DNA of 64,000 nucleotides from the NCBI RefSeq assembly GCF_026242055.1, contig NZ_JAPJDL010000020.1, positions 124,001 to 188,000 of the forward strand, given 5' to 3'. Below are positions 18,249 to 27,254 of this stretch, one piece after another (position 1 is the first letter of the stretch; every line of letters begins with the position of its first letter). Position numbers and translations under genes: made by a program. The notes under the pieces were generated by a model. That model did no database searches, was not told where the DNA came from, and saw only the letters and a program-made list of their open reading frames with translations. Source of the stretch: Lentzea sp. NEAU-D7 (lineage in GTDB: Bacteria; Actinomycetota; Actinomycetes; Mycobacteriales; Pseudonocardiaceae).

Positions 18249-19219
18249 CGGAAGCCTGCGTCGGGTTCACGCGCGTCCTGCGGGGCGCCGGACTGCAGTG
18301 CGGGCCCGACCGCGTGCAGGCGTTCCTGCGGGCCACCGAGCACGTCGACCTCTACTGGGCCGGGCGCCTCACGCTGTGCGCCGACCCGGACGACCTGCCG
18401 CGCTACGACGCCGCGTACCGGGCGTACTTCGGCGGCACCCCGCCCCGTTCGCGGACGAAGGTCGAGTTCGACTCGATGACGGTCGGCGTGGCCGCGTCCG
18501 ACGTGGAAGTGCTGAAGCACAAGGACATCTCCGAGTTCGACGCGGCGCCGCTGATCGCCCGGCTGAACCCGCTCCCGCCGCGCAGGCGGTCGCGCCGGCT
18601 CCGCAAGGCCCGTCGCGGCCGGATGGACCTGGCCCGGACGGTGCGCGCGATGATCGCGACCGGCGGCGAGATCGCCCTGCCGCGCCACCGCCGGCGGGGC
18701 TCGAAACCACGCCGGCTGGTGCTGCTGATCGACGTCTCCGGCTCGATGGCCGCCTACTCGGACGCGCTGCTGAGGTTCGCGCACGTCGTCGCCCACGCGA
18801 TGCCCGTCGAGGTCCGCACGATCGGCACCCGGCTGACCCGCGTGACCCGTCAGCTCCGGGAACGCGACCCGGACCGGGCGCTGCGGGCCGCCGGCCGGGC
18901 GATCCCCGACTACGAGGGCGGCACCCGGCTCGGTGACGCGCTGCGGCGGTTCAACCAGCAGTGGCGGCAGCGGGGTGCGGTGGTCGTGCTGTTCAGCGAC
19001 GGCTGGGAACGCGGCGACCCGAGCCTGCTGGCGGCCGAGATGGCGAGGCTGGGACGCGTGAGCCACAAGGTCATCTGGGCCAACCCGCACGCGGGCAAGC
19101 CCGGCTACCGGCCCGTCCAGCGGGGTGTGCTGGCGGCGCTCCCGCACGTCGACACGATGGTCGCGGGCCACAGCGTGCACGCGTTGGAAGAACTGCTGAA
19201 GGAGGTGCGCCGTGCGTGA
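18245..19219 (+). CDS. vWA-domain protein (CoxE-like)
   Basis: 324 aa starting at the GTG that overlaps the MoxR stop (GTGA). The C-terminal half is a von Willebrand A domain with MIDAS motif DVSGS beginning at Asp163 and a later Thr/Asp pair (GGTRLGD). The middle is very Arg-rich (PPRRRSRRLRKARRGR). CoxE-like proteins pair with the MoxR ATPase for hydroxylase maturation. There is no signal peptide or membrane helix, so it is cytoplasmic. Confidence 0.88.
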   Translation: MTEACVGFTRVLRGAGLQCGPDRVQAFLRATEHVDLYWAGRLTLCADPDDLPRYDAAYRAYFGGTPPRSRTKVEFDSMTVGVAASDVEVLKHKDISEFDAAPLIARLNPLPPRRRSRRLRKARRGRMDLARTVRAMIATGGEIALPRHRRRGSKPRRLVLLIDVSGSMAAYSDALLRFAHVVAHAMPVEVRTIGTRLTRVTRQLRERDPDRALRAAGRAIPDYEGGTRLGDALRRFNQQWRQRGAVVVLFSDGWERGDPSLLAAEMARLGRVSHKVIWANPHAGKPGYRPVQRGVLAALPHVDTMVAGHSVHALEELLKEVRRA

Positions 19220-20303
19220 TGTCCTGTACGACCTCGCCGAACGGGTCGCGAACGGCGAGACGGTCGGGGTCGGCACGGTGGTCGCGACCTTCAGCTCGGC
19301 GCCCCGGCCCGCGGGTGCGGCGATGCTCGTGACGCAGGACGGCGAGGCGGTCGGCAGCGTGTCCGGCGGCTGTGTCGAGGGCGCGGTGTACGAGCTCGCG
19401 CAGGAGACCGCCGAGCCGGTGCTGCAGCGGTACGGGGTCAGCGACGACGACGCGTTCGCGGTAGGGCTGACCTGCGGCGGCATCATCGACATCTACGTCG
19501 AGAAGATCAACGCCGAGACGTTCCCCCAGCTCGCCGAGGTGGTGGAGGCGGTGCGCGCGGAGGAACCGGTGGCCGTCACGACGGTCGTCGAGCACCCGGA
19601 CGGCATCGGGCGGCGCATGGTCGTCTGGCCCGACCGCCGCGACGGCAGCCTCGGGTCTTCGAGGATCGACGACGCCGTCGCGGACGACGCGCGCGGGATG
19701 CTGGCTTCAGGGCGGAGCGGCGTGCTGCGGTACGGGCCGGACGGTCAGCGGCGCGGCGAGGGCATGAGCGTCTTCGTGAACTCGTTCGAACCGCCGCCGC
19801 GCATGCTCGTGTTCGGAGCGATCGACTTCGCCGCGGCGATGGCCCGGCTCGGCGCGTTCCTCGGCTACCGCGTCACCGTCTGCGACGCGCGACCGGTGTT
19901 CGCCACGCGCAGCCGGTTCCCCGAGGCGGACGAGGTCGTCGTCGCCTGGCCGCACCGGTACCTGCAGGCCGAGGCGTCCAAGCTCGACGAACGCACGGTC
20001 ATCGCCGTGCTGACCCACGACCCGAAGTTCGACGTTCCGCTGCTGGAGGTCGCGTTGCGGCTCAAGGTCGGGTACGTCGGTGCGATGGGGTCCCGCCGCA
20101 CGCACGAAGACCGCCTGCAGCGGTTGCGGGAGGCGGGTCTGACCGAGGGCGAGCTGTCGGGGCTGGCCTCGCCGATCGGCCTGGACCTGGGCGCGCGGAC
20201 GCCGGAGGAGACGGCGGTGTCGATCGCGGCCGAGATCATCTCCTTGCGGTGGAAGGGATCCGGCCGTCGTCTCGTCGATCTTGGTGAACCGATTCATCAC
20301 TGA
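19212..20303 (+). CDS. XdhC/CoxI-family molybdoenzyme maturation protein
   Basis: 363 aa with an N-terminal XdhC_CoxI domain (GSVSGGCVEGAVYE, LTCGGIIDIYVE) and a C-terminal Rossmann-like domain (RMLVFGAIDFAAAMARLG, YVGAMGSRRTHEDR). XdhC-type proteins bind the Mo cofactor and sulfurate or insert it into xanthine-dehydrogenase-family enzymes. It overlaps the vWA gene by eight bases and precedes the hydroxylase structural genes, consistent with that role. Confidence 0.9.
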   Translation: MRDVLYDLAERVANGETVGVGTVVATFSSAPRPAGAAMLVTQDGEAVGSVSGGCVEGAVYELAQETAEPVLQRYGVSDDDAFAVGLTCGGIIDIYVEKINAETFPQLAEVVEAVRAEEPVAVTTVVEHPDGIGRRMVVWPDRRDGSLGSSRIDDAVADDARGMLASGRSGVLRYGPDGQRRGEGMSVFVNSFEPPPRMLVFGAIDFAAAMARLGAFLGYRVTVCDARPVFATRSRFPEADEVVVAWPHRYLQAEASKLDERTVIAVLTHDPKFDVPLLEVALRLKVGYVGAMGSRRTHEDRLQRLREAGLTEGELSGLASPIGLDLGARTPEETAVSIAAEIISLRWKGSGRRLVDLGEPIHH

Positions 20304-20339
20304 TCGGGTTGTTGAACCCGCAAACAGGGAGCAAGCTGG

Positions 20340-20355
20340 AGTGACCCTCGTCACT
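20340..20355. promoter_or_regulatory. CRP-type palindrome before coxS
   Basis: A perfect inverted repeat, AGTGAC-CCTC-GTCACT, reads as GTGA-N6-TCAC, the core of the actinobacterial CRP/GlxR site. It lies 28 bp before the coxS start, in the 79-bp gap after the XdhC gene. The 20305-20320 segment also holds a GGGTT/AACCC repeat. Confidence 0.55.
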
Positions 20356-20382
20356 TAAGGCCCACCATCCTGGGAGGGGTCA

Positions 20383-20916
20383 ATGCACATCTCGGTCAAC
20401 GTCGACGGAGTGACATACGCCGACGAGGTCGAACCCCGCCTCCTGCTCGTGCACTACCTACGGGAGCGATTGAGCAAGACCGGCACCGTGGTCGGTTGCG
20501 ACACCGGCAACTGCGGCGCCTGCACCGTTCACCTCGACGGCCACAGCGTGAAGTCCTGCCAGATGCTGGCCGTGCAAGCGAACGGACATGAGGTCACCAC
20601 GATCGAAGGCCTCGCTCGCGACGGCAAGCTGCATCCCGTGCAGGAGGCTTTCCGGTCCAACCACGCGTTGCAGTGCGGTTTCTGCACCCCCGGAATGATC
20701 ATGCAGGCCATCGACCTGCTCGCCGACGAGTCCGATCCCGACGACGAGACCGTGCGCAAGGGCCTGGAGGGCAACCTCTGCCGCTGCACGGGCTACCAGA
20801 ACATCGTGCGCGCGGTCCAGGACGCCGCCCAGCGGATGAAACCGGGCGCGGGCCCGAAGCAGGAACAGCACAGCGACGAGCACGTCAGTTCCAAGCAGCC
20901 GGTAGGTGGCGAATGA
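20383..20916 (+). CDS. coxS: Mo-hydroxylase 2Fe-2S subunit (CoxS-like)
   Basis: 177 aa, the small iron-sulfur subunit that passes electrons from the Mo site to FAD. The first cluster uses Cys39, 44, 47 and 59 (GCDTGNCGACTVH). The second uses Cys98, 101, 133 and 135 (CGFCTPGM, CRCTGYQ). A GGGAGGGG Shine-Dalgarno precedes the ATG. The C-terminal tail after residue 145 is polar and slightly longer than usual. Confidence 0.94.
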   Translation: MHISVNVDGVTYADEVEPRLLLVHYLRERLSKTGTVVGCDTGNCGACTVHLDGHSVKSCQMLAVQANGHEVTTIEGLARDGKLHPVQEAFRSNHALQCGFCTPGMIMQAIDLLADESDPDDETVRKGLEGNLCRCTGYQNIVRAVQDAAQRMKPGAGPKQEQHSDEHVSSKQPVGGE

Positions 20917-23339
20917 CCGCCACAGCCGAACCGGAGATCGGCAAGGCCCGGCTCCGCAAGGAGGACGCCCGGCTGATCACCGGCCAGACGAGGTGGACCG
21001 ACAACCTCCAGCTGACCGGCATGCTGCACATGGCGGTGCTGCGCAGTCCCGTCGCCCACGCCCGCATCACGAACATCGACGTCAGCCGCGCGACGGCGAT
21101 GCCCGGTGTGGCCGTGGTGCTGACCGGTGAGGACTTCGCCGCCGAGCAGGGCTCCCTGCCGTGCGCGTGGCCGATCACCGAGGACATGAAGTCGCCGCCC
21201 GCGCCCGCGATGGCCGTGGACCAGGTCAACTTCGCCGGTGAGGCCGTCGCCCTGGTGATCGCCGACAGCGCCTACCACGCCGCGGACGCGCTGGAGGCGA
21301 TCGACGTCGACTACGAGGACCTCCCGGTCGTGCTCGACATGGAAGAAGCCTTGCGGGACAACGATCTGGTGCACCCCGATCTCGGCACGAACAAGTGCGC
21401 GACGTGGATCTTCGACTCCGCCGAGGCCGGGGTGGGGACGAACGTCGAGGACGAGATCGCGTCCGCCGAGGTCGTGATCGAGCGGACGTTCCGGCAGCAG
21501 CGGCTGATCCCGGCGTTCATGGAACCGCGGTCGGTCGTCGTGGACACGACAGCGGGCATGTTCACCGTCTGGTCGGCGACGCAGATCCCGCACATCCTGC
21601 GCTGGATGCTGTCCGCCGTCACGGGCATCTCCGAGCACAAGCTCCGCGTGATCGCGCCCGACGTCGGCGGAGGGTTCGGCGGCAAGCTCCAGGTCACCCC
21701 GGAGGAGCTGCTGTGCCTGCTGGTCGCCCGCCGCATGGGCCGCCCGGTGAAGTGGACGGAGTCGCGCACCGAGTCGATGCTGTCCGCGCACCACGGCCGC
21801 GACCAGATCCAGAAGATCACGCTGTCCGCCCGCCGCGACGGCACCGTGACCGGCCTGAAGGTCGAACTGCTCGCCGACATGGGCGCCTACCTGCGCCTGG
21901 TCACTCCGGGTGTGCCGATCCTGGGCGCGTTCATGTTCAACTCGATCTACAAGTTCGCCGCCTACCGGTTCGTGTGCACCAACGTGTTCACGAACAAGGT
22001 GCCCACGGACGCCTACCGCGGCGCCGGACGGCCCGAGGCCACGTTCGCGATCGAGCGGATGATGGACGAGCTGGCGGTCGAGCTCGGCATGGAGCCGATG
22101 AAGATCCGAGAGATGAACTGGATCAAGCACGAGGAGTTCCCGTTCAACACGGTCGCCGGGCTCACCTACGACTCCGGGAACTACGAGGCCGCGACGGCTC
22201 GCGCGATGGAACTGTTCGGGTACGACGAGCTGCGCGAGGAGCAGGCGCGGCGTCGTTCCTCGGGTGATGTGGTGCAGCTCGGCATCGGGATCTCCACCTA
22301 CACCGAGATGTGCGGCCTCGCGCCGTCCCGCGTGCTGGGCGCTCTGCGTTATGCCGCGGGCGGCTGGGAGACCGCGTCGATCCGCATGCTGCCCACCGGC
22401 AAGGTCGAGGTCATCACCGGCACCTCGCCGCACGGGCAGGGCCACGAGACGGTGTGGTCGCAGATCGTCGCCGACAAGCTCGGCGTGCCGTTCGAGGACG
22501 TCGAGGTGCTGCACGGAGACACGGCGACGTCGCACAAGGGCATGGACAGCTACGGGTCGCGGTCCCTGGCGGTCGGCGGCACGGCCCTGGTGCACGCGGC
22601 GGACAAGGTGCTGGCCAAGGCGCGGACGCTGGCCGCGCACATGATGGAGTGCGACGAGGCGGACGTGGAGTTCGCCTCCGGCTCGTTCTCCGTGCGCGGC
22701 ACGTCGACGGTCCGTTCGCTGGGCGACGTGGTGCTGGCCGCGCACGTCGCGCACGACCTGCCCGAGGGCATGGAACCCGGCATGGACGCCGACGCAACGT
22801 TCGACCCGGACAACTTCTCGTTCCCGCACGGAACCCATCTGTGCGCAACGGAAGTCGACACCGAGACGGGCATGGTGCGCATCAGCCGGTACGTGGCCGT
22901 GGACGACGTGGGCACGGTCATGAACCCGCTGATCGTCGACGGCCAGGTGCACGGCGGTCTCGCGCAGGGCATCGCGCAGGCGTTGTACGAAGAGGCCACG
23001 CACGACGAGATGGGCACGTTGACGACGGCGACGTTCGCCGACTACCTCCTGCCCTGCGCGGCGGACCTGCCGGCGTTCCTCACGGACCGCACGACCACGC
23101 CGGCGACCTCCAACCCGTTGGGCGCCAAGGGAGTCGGTGAGGCGGGCACGATCGCCTCGACGCCCGCCGTGGTGAACAGCGTGCTGGACGCCGTGCGGCA
23201 CCTGGGCGTCCGGGACATCGAGATGCCCATGTCGCCGGAACGGGTGTGGACCGCGCTGCAGGGGCGTCCGGACCCCGGTGCGGGCGACGTGGCCGCAGGT
23301 GGGCTCGGCTCGATCGACGCGCAGGGAGGGCAGTCGTGA
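20913..23339 (+). CDS. coxL: Mo-hydroxylase large subunit, form II CoxL-like
   Basis: 808 aa carrying the molybdopterin-cytosine site (GGGFGGK, PHGQGHET-type loop, late GAKGVGEAGT). The active-site loop is AYRGAGR (residues 367-373), which marks form II or BMS-like proteins. True aerobic CO dehydrogenases have AYxCSFR. CO oxidation is therefore unproven, and the enzyme may oxidise an aromatic or heterocyclic substrate. ATG 20913 overlaps the coxS stop (ATGA). It should assemble with the coxS and coxM products as a heterotrimer. Confidence 0.92.
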   Translation: MTATAEPEIGKARLRKEDARLITGQTRWTDNLQLTGMLHMAVLRSPVAHARITNIDVSRATAMPGVAVVLTGEDFAAEQGSLPCAWPITEDMKSPPAPAMAVDQVNFAGEAVALVIADSAYHAADALEAIDVDYEDLPVVLDMEEALRDNDLVHPDLGTNKCATWIFDSAEAGVGTNVEDEIASAEVVIERTFRQQRLIPAFMEPRSVVVDTTAGMFTVWSATQIPHILRWMLSAVTGISEHKLRVIAPDVGGGFGGKLQVTPEELLCLLVARRMGRPVKWTESRTESMLSAHHGRDQIQKITLSARRDGTVTGLKVELLADMGAYLRLVTPGVPILGAFMFNSIYKFAAYRFVCTNVFTNKVPTDAYRGAGRPEATFAIERMMDELAVELGMEPMKIREMNWIKHEEFPFNTVAGLTYDSGNYEAATARAMELFGYDELREEQARRRSSGDVVQLGIGISTYTEMCGLAPSRVLGALRYAAGGWETASIRMLPTGKVEVITGTSPHGQGHETVWSQIVADKLGVPFEDVEVLHGDTATSHKGMDSYGSRSLAVGGTALVHAADKVLAKARTLAAHMMECDEADVEFASGSFSVRGTSTVRSLGDVVLAAHVAHDLPEGMEPGMDADATFDPDNFSFPHGTHLCATEVDTETGMVRISRYVAVDDVGTVMNPLIVDGQVHGGLAQGIAQALYEEATHDEMGTLTTATFADYLLPCAADLPAFLTDRTTTPATSNPLGAKGVGEAGTIASTPAVVNSVLDAVRHLGVRDIEMPMSPERVWTALQGRPDPGAGDVAAGGLGSIDAQGGQS

Positions 23340-24160
23340 TCCCGGCGGAGTTCAAGTACCTGTTCCCGTCCACTGTGGACGAAGCCGTGCGGATGCTCGC
23401 CGAGGAGGGCGAGGACGCCAAGGTCATCGCGGGCGGGCAGTCGCTCGTGCCGGTGCTGCGCATGCGGCTGGCGGCGCCCACCGCGTTGATCGACATCGGC
23501 GGCCTGACCGAGCTGACGGGCGTGCGCGACGACGGCGACTCGTTGCTCATAGGTGCCATGACCACGCATTACGAGGTGCAGCGCGATCATCTGGTCCAGG
23601 ACCACGCGCTGTTGCTGCGCCTGGTCACGGACACGATCGCGGACCCGCAGATCCGGCACCGCGGCACGTTCGGCGGCTCGCTGTGCCACGCGGACCCGGC
23701 GGGCGACCTCCTGGCGCCGGTGCTCGCCCTGGACGCCGTGATGATCATCGCTGGGCCTTCTGGCCGTCGTGAGGTGCCCGCGGCGGAGTTCTTCGTCGAC
23801 TACTTCACGACGGCGCTGGCAGCCGACGAGATCCTGGTCGACGTCCGCGTGCCGAAGTACACCGGCTGGGGTGCGCACTACGAGAAGCTCAACCGCGTCG
23901 CGCAGGCCTGGTCGATCGTCGCGGTCGCGGCGGCCGTGCAGGTGCGCGACGGCACGATCTCCGCCGCTCGGGTGGGCCTCACCAACGTGGGGTCCGGGCC
24001 GGTGCGCGCCACCGGGGTGGAGGAGGCCCTGATCGGGCAGCCGCCGTCGTCCGAGGCGATCTCGGAGGCGGCCCTGCGCGCGTCCTCGGGTGACGGGTAC
24101 AAGGACAACCTGGCTCGGGTGCTGACCGGCCGTGCGCTGACCGCGGCGGTCGCGGGATGA
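23336..24160 (+). CDS. coxM: Mo-hydroxylase FAD subunit (CoxM-like)
   Basis: 274 aa of the FAD-binding medium subunit. The two flavin loops AGGQSLVP and TFGGSLCHADPAGD are present, followed by the CO-dehydrogenase flavoprotein C-terminal domain. The GTG overlaps the coxL stop (GTGA). The gene order S-L-M differs from the M-S-L order of form I cox clusters, another sign of form II. Confidence 0.92.
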   Translation: MIPAEFKYLFPSTVDEAVRMLAEEGEDAKVIAGGQSLVPVLRMRLAAPTALIDIGGLTELTGVRDDGDSLLIGAMTTHYEVQRDHLVQDHALLLRLVTDTIADPQIRHRGTFGGSLCHADPAGDLLAPVLALDAVMIIAGPSGRREVPAAEFFVDYFTTALAADEILVDVRVPKYTGWGAHYEKLNRVAQAWSIVAVAAAVQVRDGTISAARVGLTNVGSGPVRATGVEEALIGQPPSSEAISEAALRASSGDGYKDNLARVLTGRALTAAVAG

Positions 24161-24753
24161 AGCTGACGCACTCGTTCACGTCGCCGGCGCCCGCCGAGGA
24201 GGTGTGGGAGGCGCTGATCGACCCCGAGCGGGTGGCGCCGTGCCTGCCCGGCGCCACCCTGACCTCGGTGGACGGCAAGACGTTCAGCGGGGAGGTCAAG
24301 GTGAAGCTCGGCCCGGTGCAGCTGCTGTACCGGGGGAGCGGCGAGTTCGTCGAGATCGACCCGGTGCTGCGCCGTGCCGTCATGAAAGCCGCGGGCAAGG
24401 ACGCCCGCGGCAACGGCACGGCGTCGGCCGTGGTGACCTTCGTGGTCGGCGACTCGGTCGAGGTCGAGACCGACCTGTCGGTCACGGGCCGTCCGGCCCA
24501 GCTCGGTCGCGGCCTGATCGCCGAGGTCAGCGGCAGGCTCGTCGACCAGTTCGCGGAATGCCTGGCGAGCACGCTGGGATCCGTGGATCCTGACGAGGTG
24601 GCACAACAGCAGCATCTCCGAGTGGTACCCGACGAGCCGATCGATCTGATCGACACGGCAGGCGTTCCGGTGTTGAAGCGCGTGCTGCCCGTCGCGGTGG
24701 CAGCGCTGGCGGTCGTGCTGTTGGTGGTCCTGCGACGCAGGCGGCAGCGCTGA
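24157..24753 (+). CDS. coxG: CoxG-like SRPBCC protein with C-terminal membrane anchor
   Basis: 198 aa. The first 145 or so residues form the CoxG/SRPBCC fold (SFTSPAPAEEVWEALIDPERVAPCLPGA-type start, seen in part). Near the C-terminus a hydrophobic segment (VAVAALAVVLLVVL) followed by RRRRQR gives a membrane anchor. CoxG recruits CO dehydrogenase to the membrane and may link it to quinone reduction. The ATG overlaps coxM (ATGA). Confidence 0.88.
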   Translation: MKLTHSFTSPAPAEEVWEALIDPERVAPCLPGATLTSVDGKTFSGEVKVKLGPVQLLYRGSGEFVEIDPVLRRAVMKAAGKDARGNGTASAVVTFVVGDSVEVETDLSVTGRPAQLGRGLIAEVSGRLVDQFAECLASTLGSVDPDEVAQQQHLRVVPDEPIDLIDTAGVPVLKRVLPVAVAALAVVLLVVLRRRRQR

Positions 24754-24776
24754 GGCCTGCGGTCCGGTGGCCGGCG

Positions 24777-25871
24777 TTGGTGCTGGCCACCGGCTTGCTG
24801 CTGTCCGCGTGCACCGGCTCGCCCGTCGTCGTCACCTCGGCGCCCCCGCCGCCGGCGTCGACCTCCCAGGGACCGCCTCCGGCGCGTTCCTTCGTGCTCA
24901 CCGCCGGCGGGGACGTCCTGATCCACCCGGCGCTGACCGACCAGGCGGTCGCCGACGGAGGCGCGGCCGGGCGCGACTACCTGCCGTTGTTCTCGGGCAT
25001 CAAGGAGACCTTGAAGGCCGACCTCTCGCTGTGCCACCTCGAGGTGCCGCTGGGCCCGAAGGAGGGGCCGTTCTTCGGCTACCCGGCCTTCCTGGCCCCG
25101 CCCGAGGTCGCGAAGGGCCTGGTCGACGTGGGCTACGACTCGTGCTCGACGGCCTCGAACCACACGCTGGACCGCGGTGTCTCGGCGATCACGACGACGC
25201 TGGACGCGATGGACGCCGTCGGCCTGAAGCACACCGGCTCGTTCCGCACGCAGGAGGAATCGGCGGCCCCGCTGATCCTGGACGCGAACGGCGTGAAGGT
25301 GGCGCAGCTGTCGTTCACCTACGGCTTCAACGGCATCCCGCTGCCCCAGCCGTGGCGCGCGAACCAGATCAACGCGGCCAAGATCCTGGCCGACGCACGG
25401 GCCGCGCGCGCCGCCGGCGCCGAGGTCGTCGTGCTGTCCGTGCAGTGGGGCAACGAGTACCAGCACGAGGCGACCGCCGACCAGAAGGCGCTGGCCCGGC
25501 AGCTGCTCGCCGACCCGGCCCTGGACCTGATCATCGGGACGCACGTGCACGTGGTGCAGCCGTTCGAGAAGATCGGCAACAAGTGGGTGGCGTACGGGCT
25601 CGGCAACGAGGTCGCCCGGCACGCCGAACCCCGCGGCGTCACCGAGGAGGGGGTCGTCGCGCGGTTCAGGTTCGAGCAGGGACCCTCCGGCTGGTCCGTG
25701 GTCGAGGCCTCCTACACGCCCACCCTGGTGGAGCTGGGGCCGCCCATCCGGCTGGTGGACCTGACCAGGGTGCCGCCCACCGCGCGGCGGACCGAGGCGA
25801 TCAACCGGACCGAGGGGATCGTGTTCAGCCTGGGCGCGGCCGAGCAGGGCTTGGCCCGGGGCAAGCCTTAG
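24777..25871 (+). CDS. CapA-family metallophosphatase-like lipoprotein
   Basis: About 364 aa of the CapA/PgsA metallophosphatase fold, with metal-site segments GGDVLIH, SNHTLDRG and GTHVHVVQP. A lipobox LLLSAC gives a surface lipoprotein. The TTG at 24777 is the earliest standard start but leaves a signal peptide with no positive charge. A CTG at 24750, overlapping the coxG stop as CTGA, would add LRPAVRWPA and give a normal n-region, so it may be the true start. It follows coxG without a gap. Its link to the hydroxylase is unknown. Confidence 0.78.
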   Translation: MVLATGLLLSACTGSPVVVTSAPPPPASTSQGPPPARSFVLTAGGDVLIHPALTDQAVADGGAAGRDYLPLFSGIKETLKADLSLCHLEVPLGPKEGPFFGYPAFLAPPEVAKGLVDVGYDSCSTASNHTLDRGVSAITTTLDAMDAVGLKHTGSFRTQEESAAPLILDANGVKVAQLSFTYGFNGIPLPQPWRANQINAAKILADARAARAAGAEVVVLSVQWGNEYQHEATADQKALARQLLADPALDLIIGTHVHVVQPFEKIGNKWVAYGLGNEVARHAEPRGVTEEGVVARFRFEQGPSGWSVVEASYTPTLVELGPPIRLVDLTRVPPTARRTEAINRTEGIVFSLGAAEQGLARGKP

Positions 25872-26284
25872 ACCCAGTCCGCGTCGATCCCGCGGGCACG
25901 CAGCATCTTCAGCGCCTCCTCGTTGCCGGTGTAGAGCAGCGTCATCGACTTGAGGTTGGGGAAGTGCCGCAGGTCGGCGAACTCGTCGACGTCGAACAGG
26001 TCGTCCTCGCCGTCCCACCCCGGCGCGATCTCGAGGTAGATCTGGTTGCCGCCGTCCATCTCGATCTCGGTGATCTTCTCCGCGAGCTCGGCGGGGACCT
26101 CGAGCGCCTCGAAGTAGGCCAGGGCCTCCGGCACCGCCTCGACGCCCCAGGGGTCGTAGGTGAAGCCCTGCTCGGCGGCGTACGTGGTCAACCTGAACTT
26201 CGGCAGGAGGCCCTGGTTGTACATCAGCTCGTGGACTACGGCGAGCTTGAAGTTGGTGTCGGCGAACGAGATCGACTGGCCCAT
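25868..26284 (-). CDS. Conserved small acidic protein, unknown function
   Basis: 138 aa from the ATG at 26284. The frame is open further upstream but only as shadow of menC. It is acidic, cytoplasmic and without recognisable catalytic motifs. An N-terminal FKLAVVHELMYNQG helix and a LRHFPNLKSMTLLYTG strand suggest an immunity or scaffold-type protein similar to DUF6892 members; that assignment is weak. Its stop overlaps the capA-like stop by four bases (convergent). Confidence 0.6.
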   Translation of the reverse strand: MGQSISFADTNFKLAVVHELMYNQGLLPKFRLTTYAAEQGFTYDPWGVEAVPEALAYFEALEVPAELAEKITEIEMDGGNQIYLEIAPGWDGEDDLFDVDEFADLRHFPNLKSMTLLYTGNEEALKMLRARGIDADWV

Positions 26285-26309
26285 GGCCCGGATCGTATAG
26301 GTCGGTCGA

Positions 26310-27254
26310 TCAACTATTGAGCTTGCTGAGCACCCTGTCGTACCGGTCGGTCCAAGCCTGCGTGAGCGCGTCGCTCTCGAACTCCCCGACGCGGTCCGGA
26401 ACGGGTGGTTTCGCCAGCACCGGCAAGTAGCCGTCCACGGGCACGAGCGAATCGCTCGTGACATCGCCGTCCAGCAGCGGCAACGTCGCCAGCCCGCACG
26501 CGTAGTCGAGCTCGGGCAGTGCCGCCGCCAGGGCCACCCCGGCCGCCATCCCGACCGAGGTCTCCAGCGCCGACGACACCACGCACGGCAGCCCGCACGC
26601 CTCGGCCACCTCCAGCGCCTTCCGCACGCCTCCGAGCGGCGCCACCTTGATCACCGCGATGTCCGCGGCCCCGGACACGGCCACCCTGAGCGGATCCTCG
26701 GCCTTGCGGATCGACTCGTCCGCGGCGATCGGCACGGAGACCCGTCGGCGGACGGCCGCGAGCTCGTCCAGCGTGTGGCACGGCTGTTCCACGTACTGGA
26801 GGCCCCCGGCGGCCCTGTCCATGGCCTTGATCGCCGCGACGGCCGTGTCGACGTCCCACAGCATGTTCGCGTCGACCCGGACCGCGCCCCGAGGCCCCAG
26901 CGCGTCGCGCACCGCTTCGAGGCGCGCGCAGTCCTCTTCCAGCGTCGACTCGGCGACCTTCACCTTGGCCGTCGAGCAGCCCGACCTCGCCACGATCTCG
27001 TGCGCCTTCTCCGGGCCGACCACGGGCACCGTGCAGTTGACGGGGACGCGGTCCCGCACCGGCGCCGGCCAGCCCTCGTTCGCGGCCTCCAGCGCGCACG
27101 CGAGCCAGGCCGCGGCCTCGGCGTCGTCGTACTCCTCGAACGGGCAGAACTCGCCCCATCCGGCCGGTCCTTCGAACAGCAGGCCGGTGCGCTGGGTGAT
27201 GCCGCGGAACCGGACGCGCATCGGGATGGAGTAGACGTGCACGGCCCGATTCAA
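26310..27254 (-). CDS. menC: o-Succinylbenzoate synthase
   Basis: An enolase-superfamily enzyme of menaquinone synthesis that dehydrates SHCHC to o-succinylbenzoate. The acid-base lysine motif TAKVKVAE, metal ligands in VDANMLWD, YVEQPC and AADES, and the second lysine in AVIKVAPLGG are all present. The TTG at 27254 overlaps the GerMN gene stop (TTGA). A GTG at 27242 is an alternative, while the ATG at 27212 would cut into the conserved MRVRFRGI start. No other men gene is in the window. Confidence 0.88.
   Translation of the reverse strand: MNRAVHVYSIPMRVRFRGITQRTGLLFEGPAGWGEFCPFEEYDDAEAAAWLACALEAANEGWPAPVRDRVPVNCTVPVVGPEKAHEIVARSGCSTAKVKVAESTLEEDCARLEAVRDALGPRGAVRVDANMLWDVDTAVAAIKAMDRAAGGLQYVEQPCHTLDELAAVRRRVSVPIAADESIRKAEDPLRVAVSGAADIAVIKVAPLGGVRKALEVAEACGLPCVVSSALETSVGMAAGVALAAALPELDYACGLATLPLLDGDVTSDSLVPVDGYLPVLAKPPVPDRVGEFESDALTQAWTDRYDRVLSKLNS

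Noticed and set aside
20305..20322. GGGTTGTTGAACCCG as a seventh copy of the 24-bp array palindrome
   Set aside because: Shares only the TTGTTGAAC centre; the flanks differ and it is not a 17-bp palindrome of the same type.
20793..23201. 802-codon frame antisense to coxL
   Set aside because: His/Arg/Gly-rich shadow; coxL motifs are intact on the plus strand.
24767..26320. 517-codon frame across the CapA-like gene and the convergent gene
   Set aside because: Arg/Gly/Ala-rich shadow in a different frame; both underlying genes have clear protein features.
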